Of a DNA stretch of 64,000 bases, positions 16,895 through 25,662 are shown piece after piece. Both the position numbers and the translations under genes were made by a program. Each line of letters starts with the position of its first letter. The first letter of the stretch is position 1. Source of the DNA: Flavihumibacter rivuli (GTDB taxonomy: Bacteria > Bacteroidota > Bacteroidia > Chitinophagales > Chitinophagaceae). The stretch is from the NCBI RefSeq assembly GCF_018595685.2, contig NZ_CP092334.1, positions 2,942,001 to 3,006,000 on the forward strand, read 5' to 3'. The notes below the pieces were generated by a model. That model worked only from the letters and a program-made list of their open reading frames with translations, was not told the DNA's origin and searched no databases.

Positions 16895-19468
16895 ATGACT
16901 ACACGCCATTTTTTGACGCTGGCCCTATTGCTGGCCGGTCAGGCCCTGACCGCACAGCTGAAGCAATCGCCCTGGAAACCCCTGGGACCTTTTTCCATCC
17001 ACAAGACCACGGGTGAGACCGGCGCACCCGGACTGGGCGTGATGCGCAGCATCGATGTGCATCCCTCCCAACCCAACCGCCTCATCATGGGCGGCATGAG
17101 CAGCGGCATCTGGCTCAGCAAGGACAAGGGCAAGTCCTGGCGCAATACCAGTCTCGACCTGCCCGTAGAGAACGTGAAGAAGATCCAGATCGCTGCCAGC
17201 AATCCCGCCATCGTCTATGCCGCCACTACCGTGGGCATCATCAAAAGCACCGACGGCGGTGAGCACTGGGCTTTCACCCAACTCAACCTCCTGCACAAAC
17301 TGCCCTGCGCCGACCGCGAGAAATGGAACGATGACCGCACCCTACTCAGCGTGGCGCCAGCCAATCCACAGCAGGTAGTCGCCACTGCCGGCGATACGCT
17401 CTACCAAACCCTCGATGGCGGTACGGCCTGGACGGCTGTCCTACCCGGATGGCAGGCACAGTTCATCGAGTTCCATCCCACCAATAACCGCATCGTCTAT
17501 ACCGGTGGCGCTTATAAGAAGGATCCCAAGACCTTCGTGATCCTGCGCTCCGAAGATGGCGGGAAGACCTATTCACCTTCTACCACCGGACTGCCCGACC
17601 CTTCTCGCCTCACGAGGCTCCATGATATTACGGCCGCCGTTTCCAAGGCTTCGCCCGACAAGCTCTACCTGCTCATCTTCGGCGATGCGCAGGTGAAGAC
17701 ATCCGTGAAGCAGGAAGAGAAGAAGCAGATGGTGGGCGCCTTTCTGGTGAGCGAGGATGCCGGTAAAAGTTTCAAGACCATCCAACAGGAGAAGAACTAT
17801 CGTTATATCGATGCACACTATTCCCTCTTCCATATGTACAGCGCGGATGAGGACAAGGAGCGCTATGATTTCAACTATACCGATAACTCCTTCTGGCAGG
17901 CTTCTTTCCAGCAGGTGGGCTGGGCAACTGCCTTTGGCTTGTCGGACCGCGATCCGCAGACCATGGTGATGGCCGCCTCCGGCGCCGTGTTCAGCAAGGA
18001 TGCCGGCAAGACCTGGACATTCCTGCGCAAACAGGGACAGTATGGCATCCATGGGGATATCCAGACCGCTAAAGTGATCGGCAATGATGTGTGGCTGGCC
18101 AATGATGGCGGGCTCAACCATGTGGACCTGCAGACGCGCCAACAGACAAGGATGGAAGGCTTCAGCGGCCAGGACCTCTGGGGCTTCAGCACTTCCTTCA
18201 AGACCGATGTGATGGCTGTTGGCGTGGACCATAGCGGCACCATGATCTATGACCAAAAACTCTATGGCAAGGACTGGTACCATTATGGCGGCGGTGATGC
18301 CATGACCGCCAGCGTGAACCCATTCGATGACCGTTATGTCTATGCCACGCCCTATGACCATTATATCGTGAAGCGTCCTACGCACCTGCGCGATGAGGCC
18401 AGTTCTGTCAAGTCGCCCATCAAGTTCGGCTATATCCCCAACCGCAACGTGGAGTTCCATCCCAATGATGTGTACACCCTCTATGCCATCGATGAGGACA
18501 AGCCGCACTGGCGCTATGATACCTGCAGGGTGGTGATGAGCCGCGACAATGCCAGAACGGTGGATACCCTGCTGACCTTCCCCACCAAGGCCTATGGAAA
18601 GCGGGTAAGGATCAGTGTTAGTTACCCGAACGTGCTCTATGCCATTGGCCAGAAACCTTCACAGGTATATCTCAGCGAAGATGGCGGGAAGAACTGGACA
18701 GAACGGACACCCAAGGACAGCATTGCCGTGAAATATCCCTTTAATGATATCGCTATCGACGACCGTGACCCACAGCATGCCTGGTTGGTGATCGGTGGCT
18801 ACCAGAACAAGCGGAAGGTGATGGAGACCCGCGATGGTGGCCAGAGCTGGCAGGATTACCATTCCGCCGAACTGCCGGTGAATGAATTGCTGACCGCGGC
18901 CTTCCAGCGCGGGACAGAAGGCGGCATCTATCTGGGGGCAGATCCCGGGGTCTTCTATCGCAGTGCCCGTACCGGCAAATGGGTGAAGGTAGGAACAGGA
19001 TTGCCTTATACACCGGTCAATTTCATCAGCCTGAATTACGATAAGGCGAAGATCAGGATCGGTACTTACCGTGGCATCTGGGAGACCGACCTGGTGGAGG
19101 ATTTCCAGCCCAGGGCACTGATCGCCCTGAACAAGCGCAGCCTGCCTTCGGGCGAGAGTGATGAGCGCAAGGTCTTCTTCTATGACCATTCGGCCATCCG
19201 TCGGGAGGGTGCCAAATGGTATTGGGAATTCCCCGGCTCCATCCAGGGCAGTTCCACCGAAGAGAATCCCATCATCGACTACGAGACCGCCAAACCCGGC
19301 AAGTACGATGTGCGACTGACCATCACCGATAGTAAGGGCCGAAAAGATACCTATGAAATGAAAGGAGCCATAGAAGTGAAATACAATTATCCCTGGAACC
19401 TGAGGGAGAAGAAACTGGAAATGGAAGCGGAGCAGGAGGAAAGGGAAAGGAGGGAAATGGAGAACTAA
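16895..19468 (+). CDS. Secreted Asp-box (BNR/sortilin-like) beta-propeller protein
   Basis: The product has 857 residues from the ATG at 16895, which opens the signal peptide MTTRHFLTLALLLAGQALTAQ; an upstream in-frame extension to 16757 lacks one. At least seven Asp boxes (SxDxGxxW type) are visible: SKDKGKSW, STDGGEHW, TLDGGTAW, SEDGGKTY, SKDAGKTW, SEDGGKNW and TRDGGQSW. They mark one or two beta-propellers of the BNR/VPS10 class. The C-terminal about 100 residues look like a PKD-type domain, ending in a charged EEQEERERREMEN tail. The gene is visibly richer in G and C at third positions than its neighbours. Relatives bind or cleave glycans; no catalytic residues can be assigned here. Confidence 0.85.
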   Translation: MTTRHFLTLALLLAGQALTAQLKQSPWKPLGPFSIHKTTGETGAPGLGVMRSIDVHPSQPNRLIMGGMSSGIWLSKDKGKSWRNTSLDLPVENVKKIQIAASNPAIVYAATTVGIIKSTDGGEHWAFTQLNLLHKLPCADREKWNDDRTLLSVAPANPQQVVATAGDTLYQTLDGGTAWTAVLPGWQAQFIEFHPTNNRIVYTGGAYKKDPKTFVILRSEDGGKTYSPSTTGLPDPSRLTRLHDITAAVSKASPDKLYLLIFGDAQVKTSVKQEEKKQMVGAFLVSEDAGKSFKTIQQEKNYRYIDAHYSLFHMYSADEDKERYDFNYTDNSFWQASFQQVGWATAFGLSDRDPQTMVMAASGAVFSKDAGKTWTFLRKQGQYGIHGDIQTAKVIGNDVWLANDGGLNHVDLQTRQQTRMEGFSGQDLWGFSTSFKTDVMAVGVDHSGTMIYDQKLYGKDWYHYGGGDAMTASVNPFDDRYVYATPYDHYIVKRPTHLRDEASSVKSPIKFGYIPNRNVEFHPNDVYTLYAIDEDKPHWRYDTCRVVMSRDNARTVDTLLTFPTKAYGKRVRISVSYPNVLYAIGQKPSQVYLSEDGGKNWTERTPKDSIAVKYPFNDIAIDDRDPQHAWLVIGGYQNKRKVMETRDGGQSWQDYHSAELPVNELLTAAFQRGTEGGIYLGADPGVFYRSARTGKWVKVGTGLPYTPVNFISLNYDKAKIRIGTYRGIWETDLVEDFQPRALIALNKRSLPSGESDERKVFFYDHSAIRREGAKWYWEFPGSIQGSSTEENPIIDYETAKPGKYDVRLTITDSKGRKDTYEMKGAIEVKYNYPWNLREKKLEMEAEQEERERREMEN

Positions 19469-19474
19469 TGAATG

Positions 19475-19499
19475 ACCCCAGTGAAGCGCCGGGGTTTTT
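19475..19499 (+). terminator. Weak terminator after Asp-box gene
   Basis: GACCCC and GGGGT arms around an 11-base loop, then TTTTTC, start 6 bases after the stop codon. The stem is short (5 bp), so confidence is moderate. Confidence 0.5.
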
Positions 19500-19544
19500 C
19501 ATTGGCGAACTATTCTAACCCCAAGGCAGAAAAAGGGGTTGCTT

Positions 19545-19673
19545 CACGCAAAGACGCCAAGATTCGCAAAGACGCACCGTGCCCGACGAAGCAAAGAGAA
19601 GGTAGCCAGACGCGGTCAGGCATTTGAGGGATATTCAAGAGCGCAACGTTTTGGCTGCGCCAAAGCTTTACGC
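19545..19673. repeat. GCAAAG-type intergenic repeat, copy 2
   Basis: Words such as ACGCAAAGACGC and TTCGCAAAGACGC are followed by a diverged GCCCGACGAAGC block and a TTGGCTGCGCCAA palindrome. The same order is seen at 7720-7905. Confidence 0.7.
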
Positions 19674-19734
19674 CTTCAATTATAACGTACTCTCCCCTAC
19701 CCCAGCTGGGGCTCCTGAAAGGACTACTGTGCAC

Positions 19735-19945
19735 CAACATCTCCACCTCAGCAGGGTCTCCCGCAGGGGACCCTGATGAATAGTGGGATGAAAATTCATC
19801 AGGGACTCTTGAAGAGTATCACCATGGGGCGAAAAGTTTTAACACCCCTGTCGCCCCCGTTGTGTCTTATGACCAACGGGTAGTTGGAAGATGAGCTTAG
19901 CTGTTGGATGCATAAATTATTTCGCCTTTTATACATATATTCCAA
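19735..19945 (-). repeat. Hairpin-type intergenic repeat, reverse copy
   Basis: A reverse copy of the 295-base unit with core hairpin at 19753-19774 and the block ACGGGTAGTTGGAAGATGAG. Read on the minus strand it again encodes a MYKRRNN-like frame, as in the 16-kb array. Together with the preceding repeat it fills most of 19469-20065. Confidence 0.82.
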
Positions 19946-20065
19946 AAGAAAAGTAATGTCCACCTGGGTATTCTGTGAGACACACCAATAGGTTAAAAAG
20001 CTAGTTTTCTTATAAGCCAGCTGTAATCCCAATTAAAATCCAATAACCAATCATGATATACGAGA

Positions 20066-20311
20066 ATGTGTGACAGTTGTTTTAACAGGGAGATAAGATC
20101 CTTCCCTACGCAACATGACTTTGAAGTCTTCGATTTGGAGCTGACAAAGAAAATTGCCAACGATAAAAGCATTAAAATGAAAGATTGCCAAAATTCACCA
20201 TCAACAAACAGCAGGTATCAAATTTATGAATGCCTTATCTGTGGACAGTTATGGAAACTTTCAGTTCCAGATTATGCCGACAGGGGATACTTCCTAAGGA
20301 TTCCAGGATAA
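20066..20311 (+). CDS. Small two-CxxC protein, probable zinc-ribbon, function unknown
   Basis: The 81-residue product starts MCDSCFNREIRSF and carries a second pair in YECLICGQLWKLSVPD. Two CxxC knuckles about 55 residues apart suggest one zinc ribbon. The C-terminal half (CGQLWKLSVPDYADRGYF) looks like constrained protein sequence and not chance. There are no partners: repeats lie on both sides. I believe it is coding but cannot name the family. Confidence 0.6.
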   Translation: MCDSCFNREIRSFPTQHDFEVFDLELTKKIANDKSIKMKDCQNSPSTNSRYQIYECLICGQLWKLSVPDYADRGYFLRIPG

Positions 20312-20334
20312 ATAATCCTATTATAGTTGTCCTT

Positions 20335-20640
20335 CCGATCCCCATCGGAGCCCCCTTCGAGAGACCCCGCTGAGGTGTAAGGTAAAATTCCAAATTATAA
20401 ATCAACGTTTCCATTGGTTATCCTTAGGAGCTGTTGCTGATAACACACAACAGCGGCGAAGGATACAATTACCTTGCAACAAACAACTACCGGAAAAGAT
20501 GGGTTTACATTGGCGCAGCCAATGCTTTGCGTTCTCAAAAACCCCTCAAAAGTAAAACCTCCTTCGCGTTCTTCCCGCCTTCGCTTTGCTTCGGCGGGCG
20601 CGGTGCGTTACAAAAAATAGTGATTGATACGAAATAGATG
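20335..20640. repeat. Degenerate hairpin repeat plus reverse GCAAAG-type repeat
   Basis: 20345-20369 is a decayed core hairpin (GGAGCCCC...GAGACCCC). 20509-20613 is a reverse copy of the GCAAAG-type element, with ATTGGCGCAGCCAAT and a CTTCGGCGGGCGCGG block. No gene is supported in 20312-20760. Confidence 0.75.
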
Positions 20641-20760
20641 ATTATAAACAACATCGAGACAAAATCCGTATTTGTCCCTATTTTCACCGGTTGGGCAGGG
20701 TCGATGAACGGAATGGTGGTTTTCCACTAACATGAAGCCCTGTCAACTCATCATCATCTA

Positions 20761-21201
20761 ATGAAAGATCCATTAGCCATTAAAATTGAAATAGCCAAGG
20801 AACAACACCTGGATGCATTACGGAACCTCTTCCTGGAAACAAGGCAGCAGACCTTTACCTGGGCAGATCCTACGCAGTATACTTTGCCAGACTTTGATCA
20901 AGAGACAGAAGGGGAATATATCCTGGTGGCCATGGCAGATGATAAAATTATTGGCTTTATTTCAGTCTGGCTGCCTGACCGATTTATCCATCACTTGTAT
21001 GTAGCCAGGGAATACCACCATCACGGTGTGGGCACAGCATTACTGAATGCGGCTATTGACCATACCGGTTACCCTATCGGGCTCAAATGCCTGGTAAAGA
21101 ACGAGGCTGCGCTGGAGTTTTATCAAAGAAAAGGATTCTCAGCAAGATCCAGGGGTGGGTCAGAAGGGGAAGCATTTGTTTACCTGGTATTGGAGGAATA
21201 G
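20761..21201 (+). CDS. GNAT-family N-acetyltransferase
   Basis: The 146-residue protein matches the acetyl-CoA-dependent N-acetyltransferase fold. The beta4/beta5 region reads FIHHLYVAREYHHHGVGTALL, with the R/Q-x-x-G-x-A-like pyrophosphate loop in HHGVGTAL. The C-terminal part ALEFYQRKGFSA is the usual substrate-side segment. Acceptor substrate unknown. The gene stands alone between repeat clusters, with a long palindromic element directly after it. Confidence 0.9.
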   Translation: MKDPLAIKIEIAKEQHLDALRNLFLETRQQTFTWADPTQYTLPDFDQETEGEYILVAMADDKIIGFISVWLPDRFIHHLYVAREYHHHGVGTALLNAAIDHTGYPIGLKCLVKNEAALEFYQRKGFSARSRGGSEGEAFVYLVLEE

Positions 21202-21213
21202 CATTGTTAGTGG

Positions 21214-21370
21214 GGCCACAAAGACACCAAGACACTAAGTTGCACTAAGACGTCTTAGTGCTCCTTCGAGTCTTCGCCTGCCCCAACAGTATTGTTGTGG
21301 GAGTCTTAGTGGCCTATACCGCTATAAACTTCCATCCCACTATTCATCAGGGTCCCCTACGGGAGACCCT
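21214..21370. repeat. Composite element: long palindrome plus core hairpin
   Basis: 21214-21314 is a long imperfect palindrome of the GGGCCAC...GTGGCC family, here carrying about 25 extra bases. The spacer CTATTCATC leads to the core hairpin 21349-21370 (loop TACG type). The same composite occurs at 22092-22224. It lies between the GNAT and LbH acetyltransferase genes. Confidence 0.85.
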
Positions 21371-21430
21371 GCTGGGGTTTAGCCCGGCACTTTAGGGACA
21401 AAATTCTTCTTACCTTAACGCTTTGTTCCT

Positions 21431-21997
21431 ATGCACCCACACAATGATTTATTCACCGACATGCTTAAAGGCGGTATCATCCGCAATGATGATCCGCGTA
21501 TGCCCGCATTATGGGAGCAGGTCTCGCGGACACTGGCATTAGTGCCGCAGCTGAACAATTCTACCGGTATTAAGCAAACGCGGGATTTACTGGGAACGAT
21601 AACCGGAACCCCCATTGACCCGAGTACGGTGGTCTTTGTGCCCTTCTACACCAATTTTGGCCGTCAAATCAGGTTGGGTAAGCGGGTATTCATCAACCAT
21701 GCCTGTACCTTCCTCGACCTGGGTGGCATCACCATTGAAGACGATGTGCAGATCGGTCCGAAGGTCAACCTCATTACCGAAAACCATCCTGTTGATCCCA
21801 GCAGGCGGAAGGACCTCGATCTTCAATCCGTTCGTATCTGCAGGAATGCCTGGATCGGCGCTGGTGCAAGTATCCTGCCCGGTGTGACCATCGGTGAAAA
21901 TTCGATCGTCGCAGCAGGCGCGGTGGTGAACAAGGATGTTCCCGCCAATACCATCGTGGGTGGTATCCCGGCGAAGGTGATTAAGTCGATTGGATGA
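21431..21997 (+). CDS. Left-handed beta-helix (hexapeptide) sugar O-acetyltransferase
   Basis: The 188-residue protein belongs to the maltose/galactoside acetyltransferase (LacA/Maa-like) group. It transfers acetyl from acetyl-CoA to a sugar hydroxyl. Hexapeptide repeats fill about 75-180. The catalytic His is in [11 protein letters not shown], and the end shows [25 protein letters not shown], typical of the coil-capping segment. No sugar-pathway genes are adjacent, so the acceptor is unknown. Confidence 0.92.
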   Translation: MHPHNDLFTDMLKGGIIRNDDPRMPALWEQVSRTLALVPQLNNSTGIKQTRDLLGTITGTPIDPSTVVFVPFYTNFGRQIRLGKRVFINHACTFLDLGGITIEDDVQIGPKVNLITENHPVDPSRRKDLDLQSVRICRNAWIGAGASILPGVTIGENSIVAAGAVVNKDVPANTIVGGIPAKVIKSIG

Positions 21998-22091
21998 AGG
22001 TTTTACTTTCCTATTTTAATGATGAAATTCCCTACCCAAGCGAGCGCGGTCGTGGGCAAGCCCGATGAACCTCTTACCTATTATTTAAGTT

Positions 22092-22224
22092 GGGCCACGA
22101 AGACACCAAGACACTAAGTTGCACCAAGTCGTCTTGGTGTTCCTTCGAGTCTTGGTGTCTTAGTGGCCTATACCCCGATAAATTTTCATCCCACTATTCA
22201 TCAGGGTCCCCTACGGGAGACCCT
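22092..22224. repeat. Composite element: 77-bp palindrome plus core hairpin
   Basis: The palindrome 22092-22168 (GGGCCACGAAGACACC...GGTGTCTTAGTGGCC) is followed by the core hairpin 22203-22224. Spacer and flanks nearly equal those at 21214-21370. It fills the gap after the acetyltransferase gene. Confidence 0.87.
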
Positions 22225-22300
22225 GCTGGGGTTTAAATTGTTTTGGTCGTCCTTTATGTGTGCTTCCCTGAATTTCCTTACATTTAATAAGCGGGCCACC

Positions 22301-23008
22301 ATGAAAAAATGCTTACTCTATTTTCTCATCTCAGCTACCTGTATGGCCTTGTTAACAGCATGCGGTACGGTAGATAAAGTCTCTAAACACGGCTTTAACA
22401 GTGGCTACTATAAATTCTACCCGGACAACAAATCAAAGGATGTTTATGCAGATATCTCGGAAGAAAAGATCGACCTCTATGAACAGGTAAATAAAAAACC
22501 TGCTAAAGAGCAATTCCTCTCTATCAAGTTAAAAGATCCCGACAGCCTGCTAACCACTCCATTGAAGTTCAAAAAGCAAAGCCTTGACATTGATATTACT
22601 TCTGTTCTGTTGAAATACCGTCCATCAGTAAATGGATTACCCCCGCAACTGACCACCGACCTGAACATTGCCATCTACGCGGGTTGGCGGTTTGACAACT
22701 ACAAGATCACCAGCAAAAAGGATCCCCTAGGCAGGCCTTACCAAAAATTATCCAGCCTGGGCTATGATTTCGGCTTCTTCGCAGGGCCGGGAACAACACC
22801 TGTCAATCCCTTTACGACCAACAACAGGACCGGAAATGACTATAATGGGATGATCCTTCAGGGGGGCTTTGCGGGATTCATCGAGACCAGCTTCGTCAGC
22901 TTTGGGTTGGCAGTCGGATTCGATTACCTGCTGAACAGCGACAGGAAGATATGGATCTACAACAACAAGCCCTGGCTGGGATTTGTGGTGGGCGTTGCGA
23001 TAAATTGA
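22301..23008 (+). CDS. Lipoprotein of unknown function
   Basis: The product has 235 residues. The ATG at 22301 opens a clear lipoprotein signal, MKKCLLYFLISATCMALLTAC, so the longer in-frame extension to 22163, which runs through repeat DNA, is rejected. The mature part alternates short strands and aromatic residues (SGYYKFYP, AGWRFDNYKI, SYDFGFFAG-like). The end GLAVGFDYLLN...WLGFVVGVAIN resembles porin-like beta-strands, so an outer-membrane beta-barrel domain is possible. Family not recognised. Confidence 0.7.
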   Translation: MKKCLLYFLISATCMALLTACGTVDKVSKHGFNSGYYKFYPDNKSKDVYADISEEKIDLYEQVNKKPAKEQFLSIKLKDPDSLLTTPLKFKKQSLDIDITSVLLKYRPSVNGLPPQLTTDLNIAIYAGWRFDNYKITSKKDPLGRPYQKLSSLGYDFGFFAGPGTTPVNPFTTNNRTGNDYNGMILQGGFAGFIETSFVSFGLAVGFDYLLNSDRKIWIYNNKPWLGFVVGVAIN

Positions 23009-23017
23009 TTTTCCTAG

Positions 23018-23095
23018 GGGCCACGAAGGCACGAAGACACTAAGTTACACTAAGACGGCTTCGTGCTTCTTCGAGTCTTCGTGTCTTCGTGGCCC
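23018..23095. repeat. 77-bp palindromic element
   Basis: Arms GGGGCCACGAAGGCACGAAG and the matching CTTCGTGTCTTCGTGGCCC form a long imperfect stem 10 bases after the lipoprotein stop codon. Member of the GGGCCAC...GTGGCC family. Confidence 0.87.
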
Positions 23096-23151
23096 ATCCC
23101 CCACCGATTTTCCCTCTTTTACGATAACCCGATTCATCCTATCTTTCGTCC

Positions 23152-24246
23152 ATGAATTTCCTCAAGAACCTTTTCCGTAAAAAACAAGCCCCCATCAGGT
23201 CCAACCAGGAGTTCTGGTCCTGGTTCCTCGACAACCAGCAATCTTTTTACCATATCATCAAATCCGGCAAGGATCCCGAGACCGGCTTCTTCGACCAACT
23301 CAGCCAGAAACTCGATGAGCTCAAGCCCGATATCTATTTCCTGGCAGGGATGCTGGACAAGGAAAGGGCGGAACTGATCCTCACCCCCGAAGGGGTGATC
23401 AAGGATATCGCCTTTATTGAAGAGTTGGTTGCCGATGCACCGGAACTGCCCAACTGGAAATTCACCGCGCTGAAGCCGGCCATGGATATTGCCAATGTAA
23501 GGATCGACATGAATGGCTATACCTATGACCACAGTAACCTTTCCTTCTACGCCATCGACCATCCCGACTATCCGGATGAAGTGGATATCGTGATGGTCTA
23601 CGACCAGTACAGTAAAGAAGACGAATCCACCATCACCCATGGCATCTACCTTTTCCTCGACAACTACCTGGGGGAACTGAATGCCGTTACGGAAATTGAT
23701 AACCTGAAGGTTATGGGCAGGGAGACCGCGGAAAAGGAATTGATCCCCGTGAGCAAGCTCAAGGACTACCTCAACTGGCGGGAGAAGGAATTCGTGGAGA
23801 AATACGAAGGGGTAAGGCACAACACCGAAAACGATAGCTATTCCACCCTTGAAGGGACCTACCAGAATGGCTGGACCATGATCGCTGTGGTCAATTCAAG
23901 CCTCATGGAATGGGATAGCAAGGCTTCCCATCCCTGGATGCTGATAGTGGAGATCAATTACAATGGTGATGATAACAACGGCCTGCCGGATAAGTCAACC
24001 TATGAACTCCTTAACCAATTCGAAGAGGAAATGATGGAGGAACTCCGCGATTACCAGGGCTACCTCAACCTGGGAAGGCAAACGGGTAACAACAAACGCA
24101 CCATCTACATGGCCTGCAAGGAGTTTCGCAAGCCTTCCACCGTGCTGCACCGGCTGGTTAAAAAATATGAGGGCGCACTGGATCTTTCCTTCTCCATCCA
24201 CAAGGACAAGTACTGGCAAACCGTTGAAAATTTCCGTCAGGGCTGA
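23152..24246 (+). CDS. DUF695 domain-containing protein
   Basis: The 364-residue cytoplasmic protein has no signal or membrane segment. The N-terminal half carries AELILTPEGVIKDI...LVADAPELPNWKFTALKP, a pattern I associate with DUF695 proteins. The C-terminal part (about 230-355) has the DUF695-like series NGWTMIAVVNSS, DDNNGLPDKSTYE, RTIYMACKEF and DKYWQTVENF. DUF695 has no established function. It is flanked by two palindromic elements. Confidence 0.75.
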   Translation: MNFLKNLFRKKQAPIRSNQEFWSWFLDNQQSFYHIIKSGKDPETGFFDQLSQKLDELKPDIYFLAGMLDKERAELILTPEGVIKDIAFIEELVADAPELPNWKFTALKPAMDIANVRIDMNGYTYDHSNLSFYAIDHPDYPDEVDIVMVYDQYSKEDESTITHGIYLFLDNYLGELNAVTEIDNLKVMGRETAEKELIPVSKLKDYLNWREKEFVEKYEGVRHNTENDSYSTLEGTYQNGWTMIAVVNSSLMEWDSKASHPWMLIVEINYNGDDNNGLPDKSTYELLNQFEEEMMEELRDYQGYLNLGRQTGNNKRTIYMACKEFRKPSTVLHRLVKKYEGALDLSFSIHKDKYWQTVENFRQG

Positions 24247-24267
24247 GGAAAAACTTTGATCTTTTTA

Positions 24268-24345
24268 GGGCCACGAAGGCGCGAAGACACTAAGTTGCAC
24301 TAAGACGTCTTTGTGTTCCTTGGAGTCTTGGTGCCTTTGTGGCCC
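24268..24345. repeat. 77-bp palindromic element
   Basis: GGGCCACGAAGGCGCGAAGA pairs imperfectly with TCTTGGTGCCTTTGTGGCCC. It starts 22 bases after the DUF695 gene and ends 36 before the next gene. Confidence 0.85.
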
Positions 24346-24380
24346 AAACCCCGTTTTCTCAATAAGCCATAAATTGCACT

Positions 24381-24977
24381 ATGAAAATGCCTGATCCTTC
24401 GCTCATCTACAAAGCATATAAGGAACATATCCGTTCCTATGCTTCCTTCAGGGATGAAACATGGGAACTGATAGAAAATATCCTGACGGTGAAGGCATGC
24501 AAGAAAGGCGAATACATCGTTGAAGAAGGCAAGATCTGCCGGCATATAGATTTCATCTACAAAGGTTCCTTCAGGGCTTTTTCCAACAAGGACGGGGAAG
24601 ATATCACAACAGGCATTTACCTCGAAGGCATCTGCCTCACCAATATGAAAAGCCTTACTACCGTCACGCCGTCCCATACCTATTTACAGGCCCTGGAAGA
24701 TTCCATTACTGCAAGGCTATACAAGGACAGCCTTATCGGCATTTATGAAAAATCCACAGAACTACAGGCGGTAGGCCGTGCCATTCTGGAAGGCATGATA
24801 GTGGAAGAGAATGAATGGAAAGAAATGTATACGCTCTACGATCCGGAGGAGCGCTACAAATTCCTGCTGCAAAAATCACCAGAGATCATTCAACGTGTTT
24901 CACTCCAGTATGTCGCGTCCTTCCTCGGGATACGAAGGGAAACACTCAGCAGGATCCGCAACCGCAGCTCCCGCTGA
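24381..24977 (+). CDS. Crp/Fnr-family transcriptional regulator
   Basis: The 198-residue regulator has a sensor beta-roll (about 30-115; CKKGEYIVEEGKICRHIDFIYKGSFRAF) and a C-terminal helix-turn-helix (RVSLQYVASFLGIRRETLSRIR). Like many Bacteroidota members it lacks an obvious cAMP pocket arginine/serine pair. The NTF2-like exported protein 68 bases downstream may be its target. The two Crp/Fnr proteins in this window share only fold-level motifs. Confidence 0.9.
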   Translation: MKMPDPSLIYKAYKEHIRSYASFRDETWELIENILTVKACKKGEYIVEEGKICRHIDFIYKGSFRAFSNKDGEDITTGIYLEGICLTNMKSLTTVTPSHTYLQALEDSITARLYKDSLIGIYEKSTELQAVGRAILEGMIVEENEWKEMYTLYDPEERYKFLLQKSPEIIQRVSLQYVASFLGIRRETLSRIRNRSSR

Positions 24978-25045
24978 ACTTTTTGATTTAAGTCACAGAA
25001 TTCGTTTTTGGGTCATACCAACTTTGTGTCTGCAAATCGCAGGAC

Positions 25046-25489
25046 ATGAAAAGGATTCTATTACCGGTATTAATGATGGTCACAGCACTCACCATTAATG
25101 CGCAAAACAAAAACGAAATGGACAATCAAAAAATCGAAACGCTTATCACAGCGTATGCCGCAGCTCTTGACAACAGCAATACCGAAGCTGCCGAAAAATT
25201 CCTGGATCCTGAATTCAGGGTGGTCCTTCACAATTACAACAACAGTGGGACCACTACCATCCTTCCCAAAGCCCAATACCTGGAAATGATCAGGAACGGT
25301 AAGGCAGGCGGGAACAAAAGAACGGTTTCCTTCTCGCTGATCGACGTCCATGGGAACGCCGCTATCGTCAAAGTGAAACTGGAAGGGGAAAAGACCGTCT
25401 TCACCAACTATTACAGTCTCATCAAAAAGCAGGATGACTGGATGATCGTCAATGATATTCCCCAAATAGTAAGCAAATCCCCAAACTAA
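25046..25489 (+). CDS. Exported NTF2-like (SnoaL/DUF4440-type) protein
   Basis: The 147-residue product has a signal peptide (MKRILLPVLMMVTALTINAQ) and then a cone-shaped NTF2-like domain: helix IETLITAYAAALDNSNTEAAEKFLD, strand HNYNNSGTTTILPKAQYLEMI, and closing strands VKVKLEGEKTVFTNYYSLIKKQDDWMIV. The fold binds small ligands or catalyses simple isomerisations; nothing here identifies which. It follows the Crp/Fnr gene on the same strand. Confidence 0.82.
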   Translation: MKRILLPVLMMVTALTINAQNKNEMDNQKIETLITAYAAALDNSNTEAAEKFLDPEFRVVLHNYNNSGTTTILPKAQYLEMIRNGKAGGNKRTVSFSLIDVHGNAAIVKVKLEGEKTVFTNYYSLIKKQDDWMIVNDIPQIVSKSPN

Positions 25490-25508
25490 AAGTAGTACAA
25501 TGGTTGGT

Positions 25509-25586
25509 GGGGCCACGAAGACTCTAAGACACAAAAGAACACCAAGACGCCTTCGTGCTTCTTCGTGTCTTGGTGACTTTGTGGCC
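25509..25586. repeat. 77-bp palindromic element
   Basis: GGGGCCACGAAGACTCTAAG on the left and CTTGGTGACTTTGTGGCC on the right. It starts 20 bases after the NTF2-like gene. A longer in-frame version of the next gene would read through it, which argues for the later start. Confidence 0.83.
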
Positions 25587-25662
25587 ATATCAAGTATTCT
25601 TACCCCATAAGGGTCTGTTTCTTCGTATCTTCCATTACCCTAACCATTGCATCGCTCCAACC

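Noticed and set aside
17573..18508. 311-residue minus-strand frame rich in His and Ile
   Set aside because: It is antisense to the Asp-box gene and its composition mirrors the codon bias of that gene.
22163..22300. N-terminal extension of the lipoprotein gene
   Set aside because: It would translate the repeat element and destroy the lipoprotein signal that starts at 22301.
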